This document shows, piece after piece, positions 16,705-25,123 of a stretch of DNA of 46,670 nt (positions within the stretch are counted from its first letter, which is position 1; the number at the start of each line of letters is the position of its first letter). Made by a program: the position numbers and the translations under genes. Origin of the DNA: a virus; the IMG/VR virus record IMGVR_UViG_3300025508_000032, positions 1-46,670 of that record. One strand, 5' to 3'. Below the pieces are notes generated by a model. The model ran no database searches. It had not been told where the DNA came from and saw only the letters and a program-made list of their open reading frames with translations.

Positions 16705-19700
16705 ATGCCTATTAACACAAATTTAAATATTGCACCATATTTTGATGACTTTGACGTCGAAAAGCAGTTCTACAAGATTCTGTTTAAACCAGCTTATGCA
16801 GTACAAGCACGAGAGCTGACTCAACTTCAAACGATTCTACAAAATCAAGTTGAACAATTCGGAGATAATATCTACCAGGAAGGTACTATTATCAAAGGTT
16901 GCAACTTTACAAACCTCAACGGTTTACAATACGTAAAGCTCGTAGATAAAACTGGCTTTGATGTAGAGCAGTTTGTGTCTAGAGCAAGTACAGCAATTAT
17001 TAGTGGTATCGTGACAGATGTTGATGTCGTATACGAATTAGAAAATGCTGCTGGTCTTAAAGCTAGTATTATTGCTGCTACCCGCGGATTTGAAACTCGC
17101 CCACCAGATCTTAATACATTCTTTATTAACTATCTGAATACAAACGGTGTTGTTCAGCGTTTTATCGCTGGTGAAAACTTAACAATCACTAAGTATGTGT
17201 ATAATGGGTCAGTACTAGTTCCAAGCCTTCAAGAAGGTGGAGATCCTTTAGATCCAGACTGGAACATCAATGTCACCTTACAATCAAATCCCGCTGGAAA
17301 ATCATTCGGTATTAGAGCATCTGCTGGTGTGGTCTTTCAGAAGGGTCATTTTTTATTCACTGAAGATCAAACTTTAGTTGTTTCTAAATATACTGATGTG
17401 CCAGATGATCTTTCTGTTGGTTATGAAGTTACCGAAAGCTTAGTTAGTTCTTTACAAGATAATAGTTTGTATGATAATGCAAACAGTTCATCTAATGCTA
17501 ATGCGCCTGGTGCTGATCGACTTAAAATGGTTCCAGTATTAGTTGTTAAGAGTACAGCAATTGCTGATATCGATGCAGGATTCTTTACTCTTATTCGTTA
17601 TCAAAATGGTTCTGCAGTTACTTTACGTGATGTTTCTCAGTTTAATTCTATTGCTGCTGAGTTGGCAAAAAGAACATACGAAGAATCTGGTAACTACATT
17701 TTAGATAGTTTTAAAATTGATTTAGATCGTAGAGGTGCAGAATTAACTGCTCTTGTTGGTAAAGGTACAGCATACGTTAAAGGTTACCGTGTAGAAAATA
17801 GCGGTAAGCTAGATTTTACCATAGATCCGATTTCAAACACCGCTATACAACAAAACCAAGCAACAAGCACTGATTATGGTTCTTATTTAGATGTTGTAGA
17901 TGTTAGTGGTACAGTAGATATTAATTATGATACTGTAGATTTACAAAACGCTTTAAGTGGCAAAATCGGTGAAGCTTATGTTAGAAATATTACACCAACT
18001 AAAGTTTATCTTGTTGGCGTAAAAATGATTTCACCTAACTCGTTTAGTGAAGTTGTTCGAGTTATAGGTACTTCTGGTGTAATCAACGTAGCGCCAAACG
18101 CAAAAGTTAAGCAAATTGGAAAATCCCCAGTAATCTTTGATACAGGCACTCCTTATATCAAAGAAATTACTGATATGATTATTCCTGTTAGAGCGCAAGC
18201 TAGTGTTAGCATTGTTAATGATGAGATTCAGCTTACAGCGTCTATTAATGAAGATTTTGGTTTAGATCAAAACGACATTGTAGTTGTAGATACCTCAAAT
18301 ACTGTTATTCCAGTTACGTCAGTTACAAAAACGTTAAACAATTCTATACTAACAATCGCGCTTACTCCTGGTGCAACTGGTGGCGGTGACGTTTATTATA
18401 ATAAGCGCCTTACAGCAGCAGAATCACATAACAAGGCTTCTGTAGAACCGTATGTTAAAATAAGCCATTTAACAAATACTGCTAGATATAGCTTAGGTTT
18501 CCCCGATGTTTATAAAATAGTTAGCATTAACACGGGTCCTGGCGGAATAGACTACACCGGCAGCTTTAAACTTCACACAAATCAAACTGACCATTTTTAT
18601 GATATTTCATACATGGAATATATTCCAGGCCGTCCTCGGCCAGCAAATGGTCAACAGCTAGTTATTAAATTAGGTGTATTCCAAGTAAATACTTCTACCG
18701 GCTCGCATTTCTTTACAATTAACAGCTATCCTATTGATGATGAAACCGCTGTATTGCCTGGTGGTTTTATTAGATCTTCTGATCTTGCAACTTATAAAGC
18801 AGCAGATGGACGGCTTTTTAGTTTAAGAAACTGTTTTGACTTTAGACCATACGTTGATAAAGATGCAGCTGTTGATTACACTGATACTACTATTGGCTCA
18901 GCAGGAATAATAACTACCGGTGTTGGTGGGTATAATAAAACATTTAGCGGCACATACTTAGTTCCAGCCTTGCAAGCTACTATTACTTCTGACGTTGAAA
19001 ATTACTTATCACGAGTTGACGTAATTGCTTTTGATTCTTTTGGTAAAGCTCAACTTATCAAAGGCGAAGAAGATCAAAACCCAATTACTCCAAAAGTAAG
19101 TCAAGATCAGCTTGTCGTTACTCAAATCTATATTCCTGGTTATCCCGCGCTATCACAAAAAGAAGCGTCAGAGCAAGGTAAATTCTCTTGTGCAATTCAG
19201 TTTAAATCGAGTGGCACTAAGAACTATACAATGCGCGACATTGAAAAGATCGAAAAAAGAATTGAAGGTCTTGAGTATTACATCAGCTTAAATCAATTAG
19301 AGCAAAGTTCAGAAAACTTGTTAATCTTAGATGAAAACGGATTAACAAGATTTAAAAATGGCTACATTGTAGATCCAATGAATGACGCAAAAATTGCCAA
19401 TACTGATGACCCAAATCACAAAGCTGCTATTCACTTTGATAAGAAAATTCTTACTCCAGCATTGAATACGTTCCCTCTAGATTTGAAATATTCTGGAGCT
19501 TCTGGTGCATCTGTTTTCCCAAGTGTTAACAACGCCGAGATTGCTACGTTAAGCAGAAATGCTAACGTGAAATTGCTTGGGCAACCATATGCTACAAACT
19601 CTAGAAACTGCGTATCTAACTTCTGGAAATATGATGGCCAAGCAACAATCTCGCCAAACCATGATATGGCCCACGATACAATACAAAATCCAGTTCCTTT

Positions 19701-22083
19701 AGTGATTGATGTATCTGCAGCATTCCAAGATATTCAAGAAATATGGCCACTGACCGGAACTAACTGGTCTGGTGATGTGGTAGATGGTGATGCTATATCG
19801 TCACGAGTTGGTAGAACAACTACAACTACAACCCCCAGCACAGAAGCTGGCATTATTTCAAATCTTACAGTAAATGACGGTGATGCAAACGCAGTAGGTG
19901 ATTTTCTCACTGATGTAACTTTCCAGCCTTATATGCGAACGCAAGATATTAAAGTCTTTGTGTCTGGACTACGTCCTAGCACACGACATTATTTCTTCTT
20001 TGATCGTGTTGATGTAAATGCTCACGTTACTCCAGGTACAGTAGTTGCTAATGCACGAGATATCCAGAAATTTGGAATTGCGGCAGACGCAGTTACAACA
20101 GATGCTAATGGAGTTCTACGCGCAGTATTTACTATTCCACAAGGAGTGTTCTTTGTTGGAGATAGAATATTAACAGTAGTTGACGTAGATCAGTATTCAA
20201 GTATTGATTCTGCGTCTACTTCAAAATCAGATATTGCTTATCACGCTTATAATATTACTTCAAGCGCGACAACAATTTCTACGAGAATGCCAGAGTTTGC
20301 AATTGAAGAAACAGCAACATCAAGAAACTTAGCAGACAGGGTAACAACAGTTATTGCACCGGCACCGGCCCGACGAGTAACCAACTCGGGCGATCCATTA
20401 GCTCAAACTTTCTTTATTAAGCAAGGTATGGGTCAAGGATCTAACAGTGCATTTATCTCTAAAGTAGATTTGTACTTCAAGAGAAAAAGTGATATTAATG
20501 GCATAACAGTTACGTTAAGAGAAGTTGTAAATGGTTATCCTTCTTCAATTATTTTGCCATTCTCTAAAATACACTACACATCTACTGATGTAAACGTTTC
20601 GGCGGATGCAACAGCAGTAACTGAAATTAACTTTGAAGCACCTATCAGAGTAGATGTTGAAAAAGAATATGCAATTGTTGTTCAACCAGACGCAAACGAT
20701 CCTAACTACTTAATCTATACTTCTAAAGTTGGTGGAACAGATAAAACTACAGGTCCTACACAAGGTCAATCTGTTGTTATGGATTGGGGCGATGGTGTTT
20801 TATTTACATCTACAAACAACCGAGCATGGCAATCAGTACAAGATGAAGATATTAAATTTACTCTTTATCGTCACAACTTTAATGCCTCGACTGGTACTGT
20901 AAATCTTACAAACGATGATCATGAATTCTTTACTTTGAGTGATTGGGATGGAAGATTTACCGCTGGCGAATATGTTTACAAGCAAATTGATACTGGTTAT
21001 ACTGTAAGTATGGTTCAAGGAACAAATGTTATCACACAGTCAGGCAATGACTTTACTGCAGATTATTCTGCCGGCGATTATATCCTAGTACGTAATAGTG
21101 GTAATACTGCGTCTGATATATTTAGAGTTGCTAGTGTTGATACTTCTGTTCAAATCACAACCGACAAGCCATGTTCATTCAATGGCGCGAACGCTTCAGG
21201 TGTTCCAATTGTCGCGGGTGTAATTTCTCATTATAACAAGTACACTGCTTCAGAACTTCACTTAAAGAAGAGTTCTGCAGTTAACTTGAAAAGATTTGAA
21301 GTTGGTGATGTACTTACTGGATTCACGAGCGGAACTGATGGTACAATTGGAACTATTGATAATATTAATTTAAGTTATATACAACCATTAATTCAAAAAG
21401 CAAATGATTCTGTAACAACAACTTCTATTAATGGCACATTCACAGATCCTGATAACGTTGTTAATACATATAATATGCCATTAAAATTCGGTGATAATAA
21501 TTTCTTCACCAGAAAAGGCGTTGTCATTTACTCTAAATCAAATAACTTTATTAATCCGAAGCCGTTTAATATTAATGTTGAAATGTCTAACTCTGCAAAT
21601 CCTACTTCAACTCCAATTGTTGATCTAGAAATAGCTACTTTGTTAGCTTACCAATTTAAAGTTACTGATGTATCGGCTACTACGTCTAAATATATTTCTA
21701 AGACCATAGAGTTAGCTGAAGACTTAGATGCTGAAGACTTAAACTTGTATCTTACAGGATACAGACCTAATGGCACAGACATTAAAGTTTATATTAGACC
21801 TCAGCACACACAAGATAGCGCAGCATTCGATACAATTGATTGGATTGAACTAGAACTATTCGAAGGTGTTAATACTTATTCTTCATCTTCTAATGTAAAT
21901 GACTATAAAGAATTTAGATATAAAGTTGCAGATGCTAATAAAGATACCGGTACTATCACATATACTAGTACATCTGGCACTTTTATAGGGTATAGAAAAT
22001 TTGCTGTTAAGATTGAATTACTTGCAACTAACATTCACAATGTACCGTTTGTGAAAGATTATAGAGGAATTGCTTTAACATGA
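16705..22083 (+). CDS. Very large baseplate/fibre protein with DUF4815-type N-terminus (1792 aa)
   Basis: The 1792-aa protein opens with NLNIAPYFDDFDVEKQFYKI then FKPAYAVQARELTQLQTILQNQVEQFGDNIY, the conserved start of a protein family (DUF4815 as I recall it) found just after gp8 in marine T4-like phages and thought to stand in for gp9/gp10 at the baseplate rim. A second recognisable stretch is RDIEKIEKRIEGLEYYISLNQLEQ (about residues 842-866), a coiled coil that could trimerise the protein. The C-terminal half is beta-rich with repeated jelly-roll-like strands (DPLAQTFFI at about 1231-1239, ITVTLREVVNGYPSS). There are no enzyme motifs. An AAGGAA ribosome site precedes the start. Its stop overlaps the next start (ATGA). 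T4 has no protein of this size at this place. Confidence 0.8.
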   Translation: MPINTNLNIAPYFDDFDVEKQFYKILFKPAYAVQARELTQLQTILQNQVEQFGDNIYQEGTIIKGCNFTNLNGLQYVKLVDKTGFDVEQFVSRASTAIISGIVTDVDVVYELENAAGLKASIIAATRGFETRPPDLNTFFINYLNTNGVVQRFIAGENLTITKYVYNGSVLVPSLQEGGDPLDPDWNINVTLQSNPAGKSFGIRASAGVVFQKGHFLFTEDQTLVVSKYTDVPDDLSVGYEVTESLVSSLQDNSLYDNANSSSNANAPGADRLKMVPVLVVKSTAIADIDAGFFTLIRYQNGSAVTLRDVSQFNSIAAELAKRTYEESGNYILDSFKIDLDRRGAELTALVGKGTAYVKGYRVENSGKLDFTIDPISNTAIQQNQATSTDYGSYLDVVDVSGTVDINYDTVDLQNALSGKIGEAYVRNITPTKVYLVGVKMISPNSFSEVVRVIGTSGVINVAPNAKVKQIGKSPVIFDTGTPYIKEITDMIIPVRAQASVSIVNDEIQLTASINEDFGLDQNDIVVVDTSNTVIPVTSVTKTLNNSILTIALTPGATGGGDVYYNKRLTAAESHNKASVEPYVKISHLTNTARYSLGFPDVYKIVSINTGPGGIDYTGSFKLHTNQTDHFYDISYMEYIPGRPRPANGQQLVIKLGVFQVNTSTGSHFFTINSYPIDDETAVLPGGFIRSSDLATYKAADGRLFSLRNCFDFRPYVDKDAAVDYTDTTIGSAGIITTGVGGYNKTFSGTYLVPALQATITSDVENYLSRVDVIAFDSFGKAQLIKGEEDQNPITPKVSQDQLVVTQIYIPGYPALSQKEASEQGKFSCAIQFKSSGTKNYTMRDIEKIEKRIEGLEYYISLNQLEQSSENLLILDENGLTRFKNGYIVDPMNDAKIANTDDPNHKAAIHFDKKILTPALNTFPLDLKYSGASGASVFPSVNNAEIATLSRNANVKLLGQPYATNSRNCVSNFWKYDGQATISPNHDMAHDTIQNPVPLVIDVSAAFQDIQEIWPLTGTNWSGDVVDGDAISSRVGRTTTTTTPSTEAGIISNLTVNDGDANAVGDFLTDVTFQPYMRTQDIKVFVSGLRPSTRHYFFFDRVDVNAHVTPGTVVANARDIQKFGIAADAVTTDANGVLRAVFTIPQGVFFVGDRILTVVDVDQYSSIDSASTSKSDIAYHAYNITSSATTISTRMPEFAIEETATSRNLADRVTTVIAPAPARRVTNSGDPLAQTFFIKQGMGQGSNSAFISKVDLYFKRKSDINGITVTLREVVNGYPSSIILPFSKIHYTSTDVNVSADATAVTEINFEAPIRVDVEKEYAIVVQPDANDPNYLIYTSKVGGTDKTTGPTQGQSVVMDWGDGVLFTSTNNRAWQSVQDEDIKFTLYRHNFNASTGTVNLTNDDHEFFTLSDWDGRFTAGEYVYKQIDTGYTVSMVQGTNVITQSGNDFTADYSAGDYILVRNSGNTASDIFRVASVDTSVQITTDKPCSFNGANASGVPIVAGVISHYNKYTASELHLKKSSAVNLKRFEVGDVLTGFTSGTDGTIGTIDNINLSYIQPLIQKANDSVTTTSINGTFTDPDNVVNTYNMPLKFGDNNFFTRKGVVIYSKSNNFINPKPFNINVEMSNSANPTSTPIVDLEIATLLAYQFKVTDVSATTSKYISKTIELAEDLDAEDLNLYLTGYRPNGTDIKVYIRPQHTQDSAAFDTIDWIELELFEGVNTYSSSSNVNDYKEFRYKVADANKDTGTITYTSTSGTFIGYRKFAVKIELLATNIHNVPFVKDYRGIALT

Positions 22084-22274
22084 TACAGGCACACGCTTTA
22101 ATCAGAGACGAGAATACTCGAGCAGTTTTAAATACTGACGTAGCTGCTCTTAATAAATATAAGTCAGAAAGGGCTTTATATCGTAAAGTCGAAAAATTGA
22201 CAAAAGAGCTCGTTGAGGTTAAATTGTGCCTAACGCAAATCAGCGCCCGTTTAGATAAGATAGAGAATAATTAA
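22080..22274 (+). CDS. Small coiled-coil protein (64 aa)
   Basis: This 64-aa protein starts within the stop codon of the 1792-aa gene (ATGA) and ends directly before the next start. Residues about 18-62 show heptad spacing (ALNKYKSERALYRKVEKLTK, then LVEVKLCLTQISARLDKIEN), predicting a continuous coiled coil. It has one cysteine and no membrane segment. A similar small gene follows the large baseplate protein in other marine T4-like phages as I recall, with no known role. Likely uses are a trimerising connector or chaperone for the neighbouring fibre; this is inference. Confidence 0.75.
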   Translation: MIQAHALIRDENTRAVLNTDVAALNKYKSERALYRKVEKLTKELVEVKLCLTQISARLDKIENN

Positions 22275-23432
22275 ATGTCAAAACCTAGCATTCAAAATAT
22301 TACTACGACTCAGACATTTCAAAATTGGTTTGATAAAACTAATGAAATGGTTGATATCATGCGAGACTCTTCGTTAACTGCGTCAGGCACCGGTGATATA
22401 ACGGTTGGCGACGCAGTTCTTCAGGGTGAATTTACTGCAAATACTGTTATAGTATTCAATGATCTGTTAACAGATTTTGTTGAAACTAGAACGCCCGGTG
22501 CGACACTCGACTTTGGTTCTCCAGTTAAAATTACTCCTGCATTATCCCCTATAGCTGCAACGTTCGCATATGGAGTTTCTGGTGCTAAAACAAGATATAC
22601 AGATAATATAACTGCTTGGGATATTGGTTACGACAGTTCTGCGGCTGCTAATTTCCAAATGGTTCAGGGTGGCGTTACTGCGTTTTCATTGTCCCCAGCT
22701 GGCGTGTTAACTGTACCGAGTATTGTAACTTCTACTGATGTAGAGATTGGTACTGACCTGAGAATCGATGGATTACTTACTTCTAATACTGCCACTTTCG
22801 TAGCTGCGTCTGGTAACTTTTCTGGAGATTTCTCTGGAGATTTTGTAGGTGATGTTTACGCTCCAGGTGGAACTGCAAAAGTATTTGAAAATGGCAATGG
22901 CACAACTATTCCTGCTACATTTACTGGTAATGTAAATGGTACTGTTAGTTCATTATCAAATCATAAAACAACAAATCTTGTCGAAGGTACTAAGCTTTAC
23001 TTTACTACTGCTAGAGCAAGAGATTCATTAACAGGAAGTACTGGTGTAACATATAGTAAAACATCTGGTGAGATTGCTATCGGACAATCAGTTGGCACTA
23101 CTGCTGATGTTGTGTTTAATACTGTTACAGCAACCGGAAATATTACCGCGTTTGGCTCTGTCTCAGATAGAACTATGAAAGAAAATATTACTCCAATTGA
23201 GAATGCTTTAGATAAAGTTTCACAACTTGGCGGATATAACTTTAACTATATCGGCGATGATACACCAATGACTGGTGTTATGGCTCAAGAGTTACTAGAA
23301 GTACTTCCTGGCGCAGTATATAAAACGATAGATCCAAAAACCAATAAAGAAGTATTTGCTGTACGACACGGAAATGTCATAGGTCTCTTAATTGAGGCTA
23401 TCAAGGAATTGCAAGAAAAAGTAGGCAAGTAA
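22275..23432 (+). CDS. Tail fibre with C-terminal S74 intramolecular chaperone
   Basis: The 385-aa protein has a helical start (TQTFQNWFDKTNEMVDIMRD), a beta-rich middle with repeated short strands (FTANTVIVFND, GDFSGDFVGDVYAPGG, KVFENGNGTTI), and a C-terminal domain of about 90 residues of the endosialidase-chaperone type (peptidase S74). That domain begins at S297-D298 in SVSDRTMKENI, the conserved self-cleavage point, and includes LDKVSQLGGYNFNYIG, GVMAQELLEVLPGAV and NVIGLLIEAIKELQEKV. In the family the chaperone helps the fibre form a trimer and then cuts itself off before the serine. The mature fibre would thus be about 296 residues. It starts one base after the coiled-coil gene and may be its partner. 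Confidence 0.88.
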   Translation: MSKPSIQNITTTQTFQNWFDKTNEMVDIMRDSSLTASGTGDITVGDAVLQGEFTANTVIVFNDLLTDFVETRTPGATLDFGSPVKITPALSPIAATFAYGVSGAKTRYTDNITAWDIGYDSSAAANFQMVQGGVTAFSLSPAGVLTVPSIVTSTDVEIGTDLRIDGLLTSNTATFVAASGNFSGDFSGDFVGDVYAPGGTAKVFENGNGTTIPATFTGNVNGTVSSLSNHKTTNLVEGTKLYFTTARARDSLTGSTGVTYSKTSGEIAIGQSVGTTADVVFNTVTATGNITAFGSVSDRTMKENITPIENALDKVSQLGGYNFNYIGDDTPMTGVMAQELLEVLPGAVYKTIDPKTNKEVFAVRHGNVIGLLIEAIKELQEKVGK

Positions 23433-23434
23433 AT

Positions 23435-24541
23435 ATGGCTATTAAAGATACTGGATCAATTTCCATAACCGACATTTCAAATGAATTCACTGGATCAGCA
23501 CCGCACGCTCTAAATGAATACTATAGAGGTGGTGCTTATGTCCATGATAATACCGCAATCGTTCCAGACCATAATTCTACTATTCCAACATCAGGTGAAA
23601 TATCCGTAGGGGATTTTTATGGAGCTACAAACTTATTCTATTTGCAGATATCTGAAAATGTAGAAAATTACAACGTGCTAACAGAGGCCGAGGCTAAAGG
23701 TTGGAACGAAATATCTAAGATTGTTCTGCTTATTGATAGCGGCGTATATGTTTGGTCTGATGATACAGCTAAGCCTGCACTTCTTATTCCCAATATAGGC
23801 CAGGCTGTTACTATAGAAAATTCTGGTTACATTATAGGCAAAGGTGGCAAAGGCGGGGTTCATTACGCTGCGATCAACCCCAGCGTATCGATTGGCGGAG
23901 ATGGTGGAGTTGCTATAGCTGTTAAAGATGCTACTGTTATAATCAATAATTCTGGACTTGGTTTTATTGGTGGTGGCGGCGGTGGCGGTGGAGGCGGTGT
24001 ACAAGCCGGCGGTGGCGGTGGAGCTGGCGGTGGTGTCGGTGGAGCTGGTGCTGGTGGTGCGGTTGGTGGCGCAGCTGGCACGATTGGAGAAAAAGGTTCT
24101 AACGCAGCTTTTAATGGTGGCAATACAGGCGGTATCGGTGGCAACGCAGGTGGATCTGGCGGTGGTGTGCAAGAAAATAAAGGCACAGATACTCGAGGCG
24201 CAGGCGGTGGTGGCGGGCGACGTATGGCTAGTACTGCTGGTGCTAGTGCTAGAATACCGTCTGGTGAAGGACAGGATTGGCCAGGTGGTTACGGTGGTGG
24301 TAATAATAGTCCAGGTGGTGCTTATGGTTACTATCTTTGGAAAACCGGCGGTAGCACAACTACGGGTGGTAGTGGTAGGTTTAACCACGCGGGTGGCGGC
24401 GGAGGCGGCTGGGGTGCTCCAGGAGGCGCTGGATATAGTGCTGGCGGTGCAGGAGGACGAGCAGTTTCATTAGTATTTGGATCAAATGTAACAGTTAATA
24501 ATGATCCAAATGGCAGAATATACGGAGCATATCTACGATGA
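23435..24541 (+). CDS. Glycine-rich tip adhesin (gp38-like, inferred)
   Basis: The 368-aa protein has an N-terminal attachment part (residues 1-70) with HALNEYYRGGAYV and IPTSGEISVGDFYGAT, a pattern common in phage tail proteins, then a beta-rich middle, and from about residue 140 a glycine-dominated region. The latter includes a run of ten glycines (about residues 179-188) and repeated GGGGGAGGG, GGNAGGSGGG, GGAGYSAGGAGG stretches separated by variable, non-glycine loops. This resembles the polyglycine sandwich of the S16/T2 gp38 adhesins, where glycine helices hold exposed specificity loops that bind the host receptor. The similarity is in composition, not proven by alignment. It sits between an S74 fibre and a 164-aa gene that overlaps its stop by four bases. 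Confidence 0.72.
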   Translation: MAIKDTGSISITDISNEFTGSAPHALNEYYRGGAYVHDNTAIVPDHNSTIPTSGEISVGDFYGATNLFYLQISENVENYNVLTEAEAKGWNEISKIVLLIDSGVYVWSDDTAKPALLIPNIGQAVTIENSGYIIGKGGKGGVHYAAINPSVSIGGDGGVAIAVKDATVIINNSGLGFIGGGGGGGGGGVQAGGGGGAGGGVGGAGAGGAVGGAAGTIGEKGSNAAFNGGNTGGIGGNAGGSGGGVQENKGTDTRGAGGGGGRRMASTAGASARIPSGEGQDWPGGYGGGNNSPGGAYGYYLWKTGGSTTTGGSGRFNHAGGGGGGWGAPGGAGYSAGGAGGRAVSLVFGSNVTVNNDPNGRIYGAYLR

Positions 24542-25032
24542 ACCCTTATAAAGTAGTAACAAGCGGCCATTCATTTTTCTGCAATTCTTCAGTCCAAGAA
24601 ATGATGGAGAACAAAGTCACAAGACCCGAAACATGGCGCGAAATGATTCATATATTAGAAACAAATGAATACTATCAAAATCTTGAAGATTTCAAAGTCA
24701 GAAGCTGGGTGTATAGAGCAAATAGAGCAATGCAACAATTTGATATTGTATCGCTTGGTGGTGACCTGAAAGAAACTAATAAATACAGAGTAATGAGAGA
24801 GAAAGTTCTAATAGAAGGCTCGTTGCAAGAATGCAGAGACTATATGAACGGTTCTCATCTTCGTTATATTAAAGAAGGCAACAGTTGTGATTGTCACTCA
24901 GAATGGGATCAAGTTGCCGACGCAATAGGCAATGTATCAACAACTGTTAGTGATTTACTCCAAGGTTGTTCTATAGAAAGAAAACACTACGATGCAGTAG
25001 ACGATATAGAACTATGGCAGCTCGTAGAATAG
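24538..25032 (+). CDS. Hypothetical protein coupled to the glycine-rich adhesin (164 aa)
   Basis: I do not recognise this 164-aa protein. It starts inside the adhesin's stop codon (ATGA), so it is probably translated with it. The content is unlike the fibres around it: mainly helical and charged, with four cysteines (C15, then C98, and the CDC pair near residue 119-121, and a later C near 143), an EMIHILETNEYYQNLEDF helix near residues 36-53, and few Gly or Thr. That look suggests a soluble, intracellular protein such as an assembly chaperone for the adhesin or a regulatory factor. No catalytic motif stands out. A late-gene spacer with a promoter follows it. Confidence 0.68.
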   Translation: MNPYKVVTSGHSFFCNSSVQEMMENKVTRPETWREMIHILETNEYYQNLEDFKVRSWVYRANRAMQQFDIVSLGGDLKETNKYRVMREKVLIEGSLQECRDYMNGSHLRYIKEGNSCDCHSEWDQVADAIGNVSTTVSDLLQGCSIERKHYDAVDDIELWQLVE

Positions 25033-25087
25033 TTTTAAATTAATTATTTTTAGTTTATAAGAACAGTCCGAGGTCACAATGCCTTTT

Positions 25088-25095
25088 TATAAATA
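25088..25095 (+). promoter_or_regulatory. T4-type late promoter for the giant repeat protein
   Basis: An exact TATAAATA lies in the 91-base gap 25033-25123, 29 bases before the 25124 start. The leader contains AAGGG as a probable ribosome site (around 25110). Confidence 0.78.
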
Positions 25096-25123
25096 TAAGA
25101 AAAACACATAAGGGTATCATCGA

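Noticed and set aside
22149-22160. AATAAATA-like box inside the 64-aa coiled-coil gene
   Set aside because: It has a mismatch and sits in Lys/Tyr codons of a small gene; the next gene starts well downstream with no gap.
23863-24186. Minus-strand frame coding for a proline-rich protein opposite the glycine-rich adhesin
   Set aside because: It is the mirror of the glycine-rich codons (GGN read backwards gives proline codons) and has no ribosome site or promoter.
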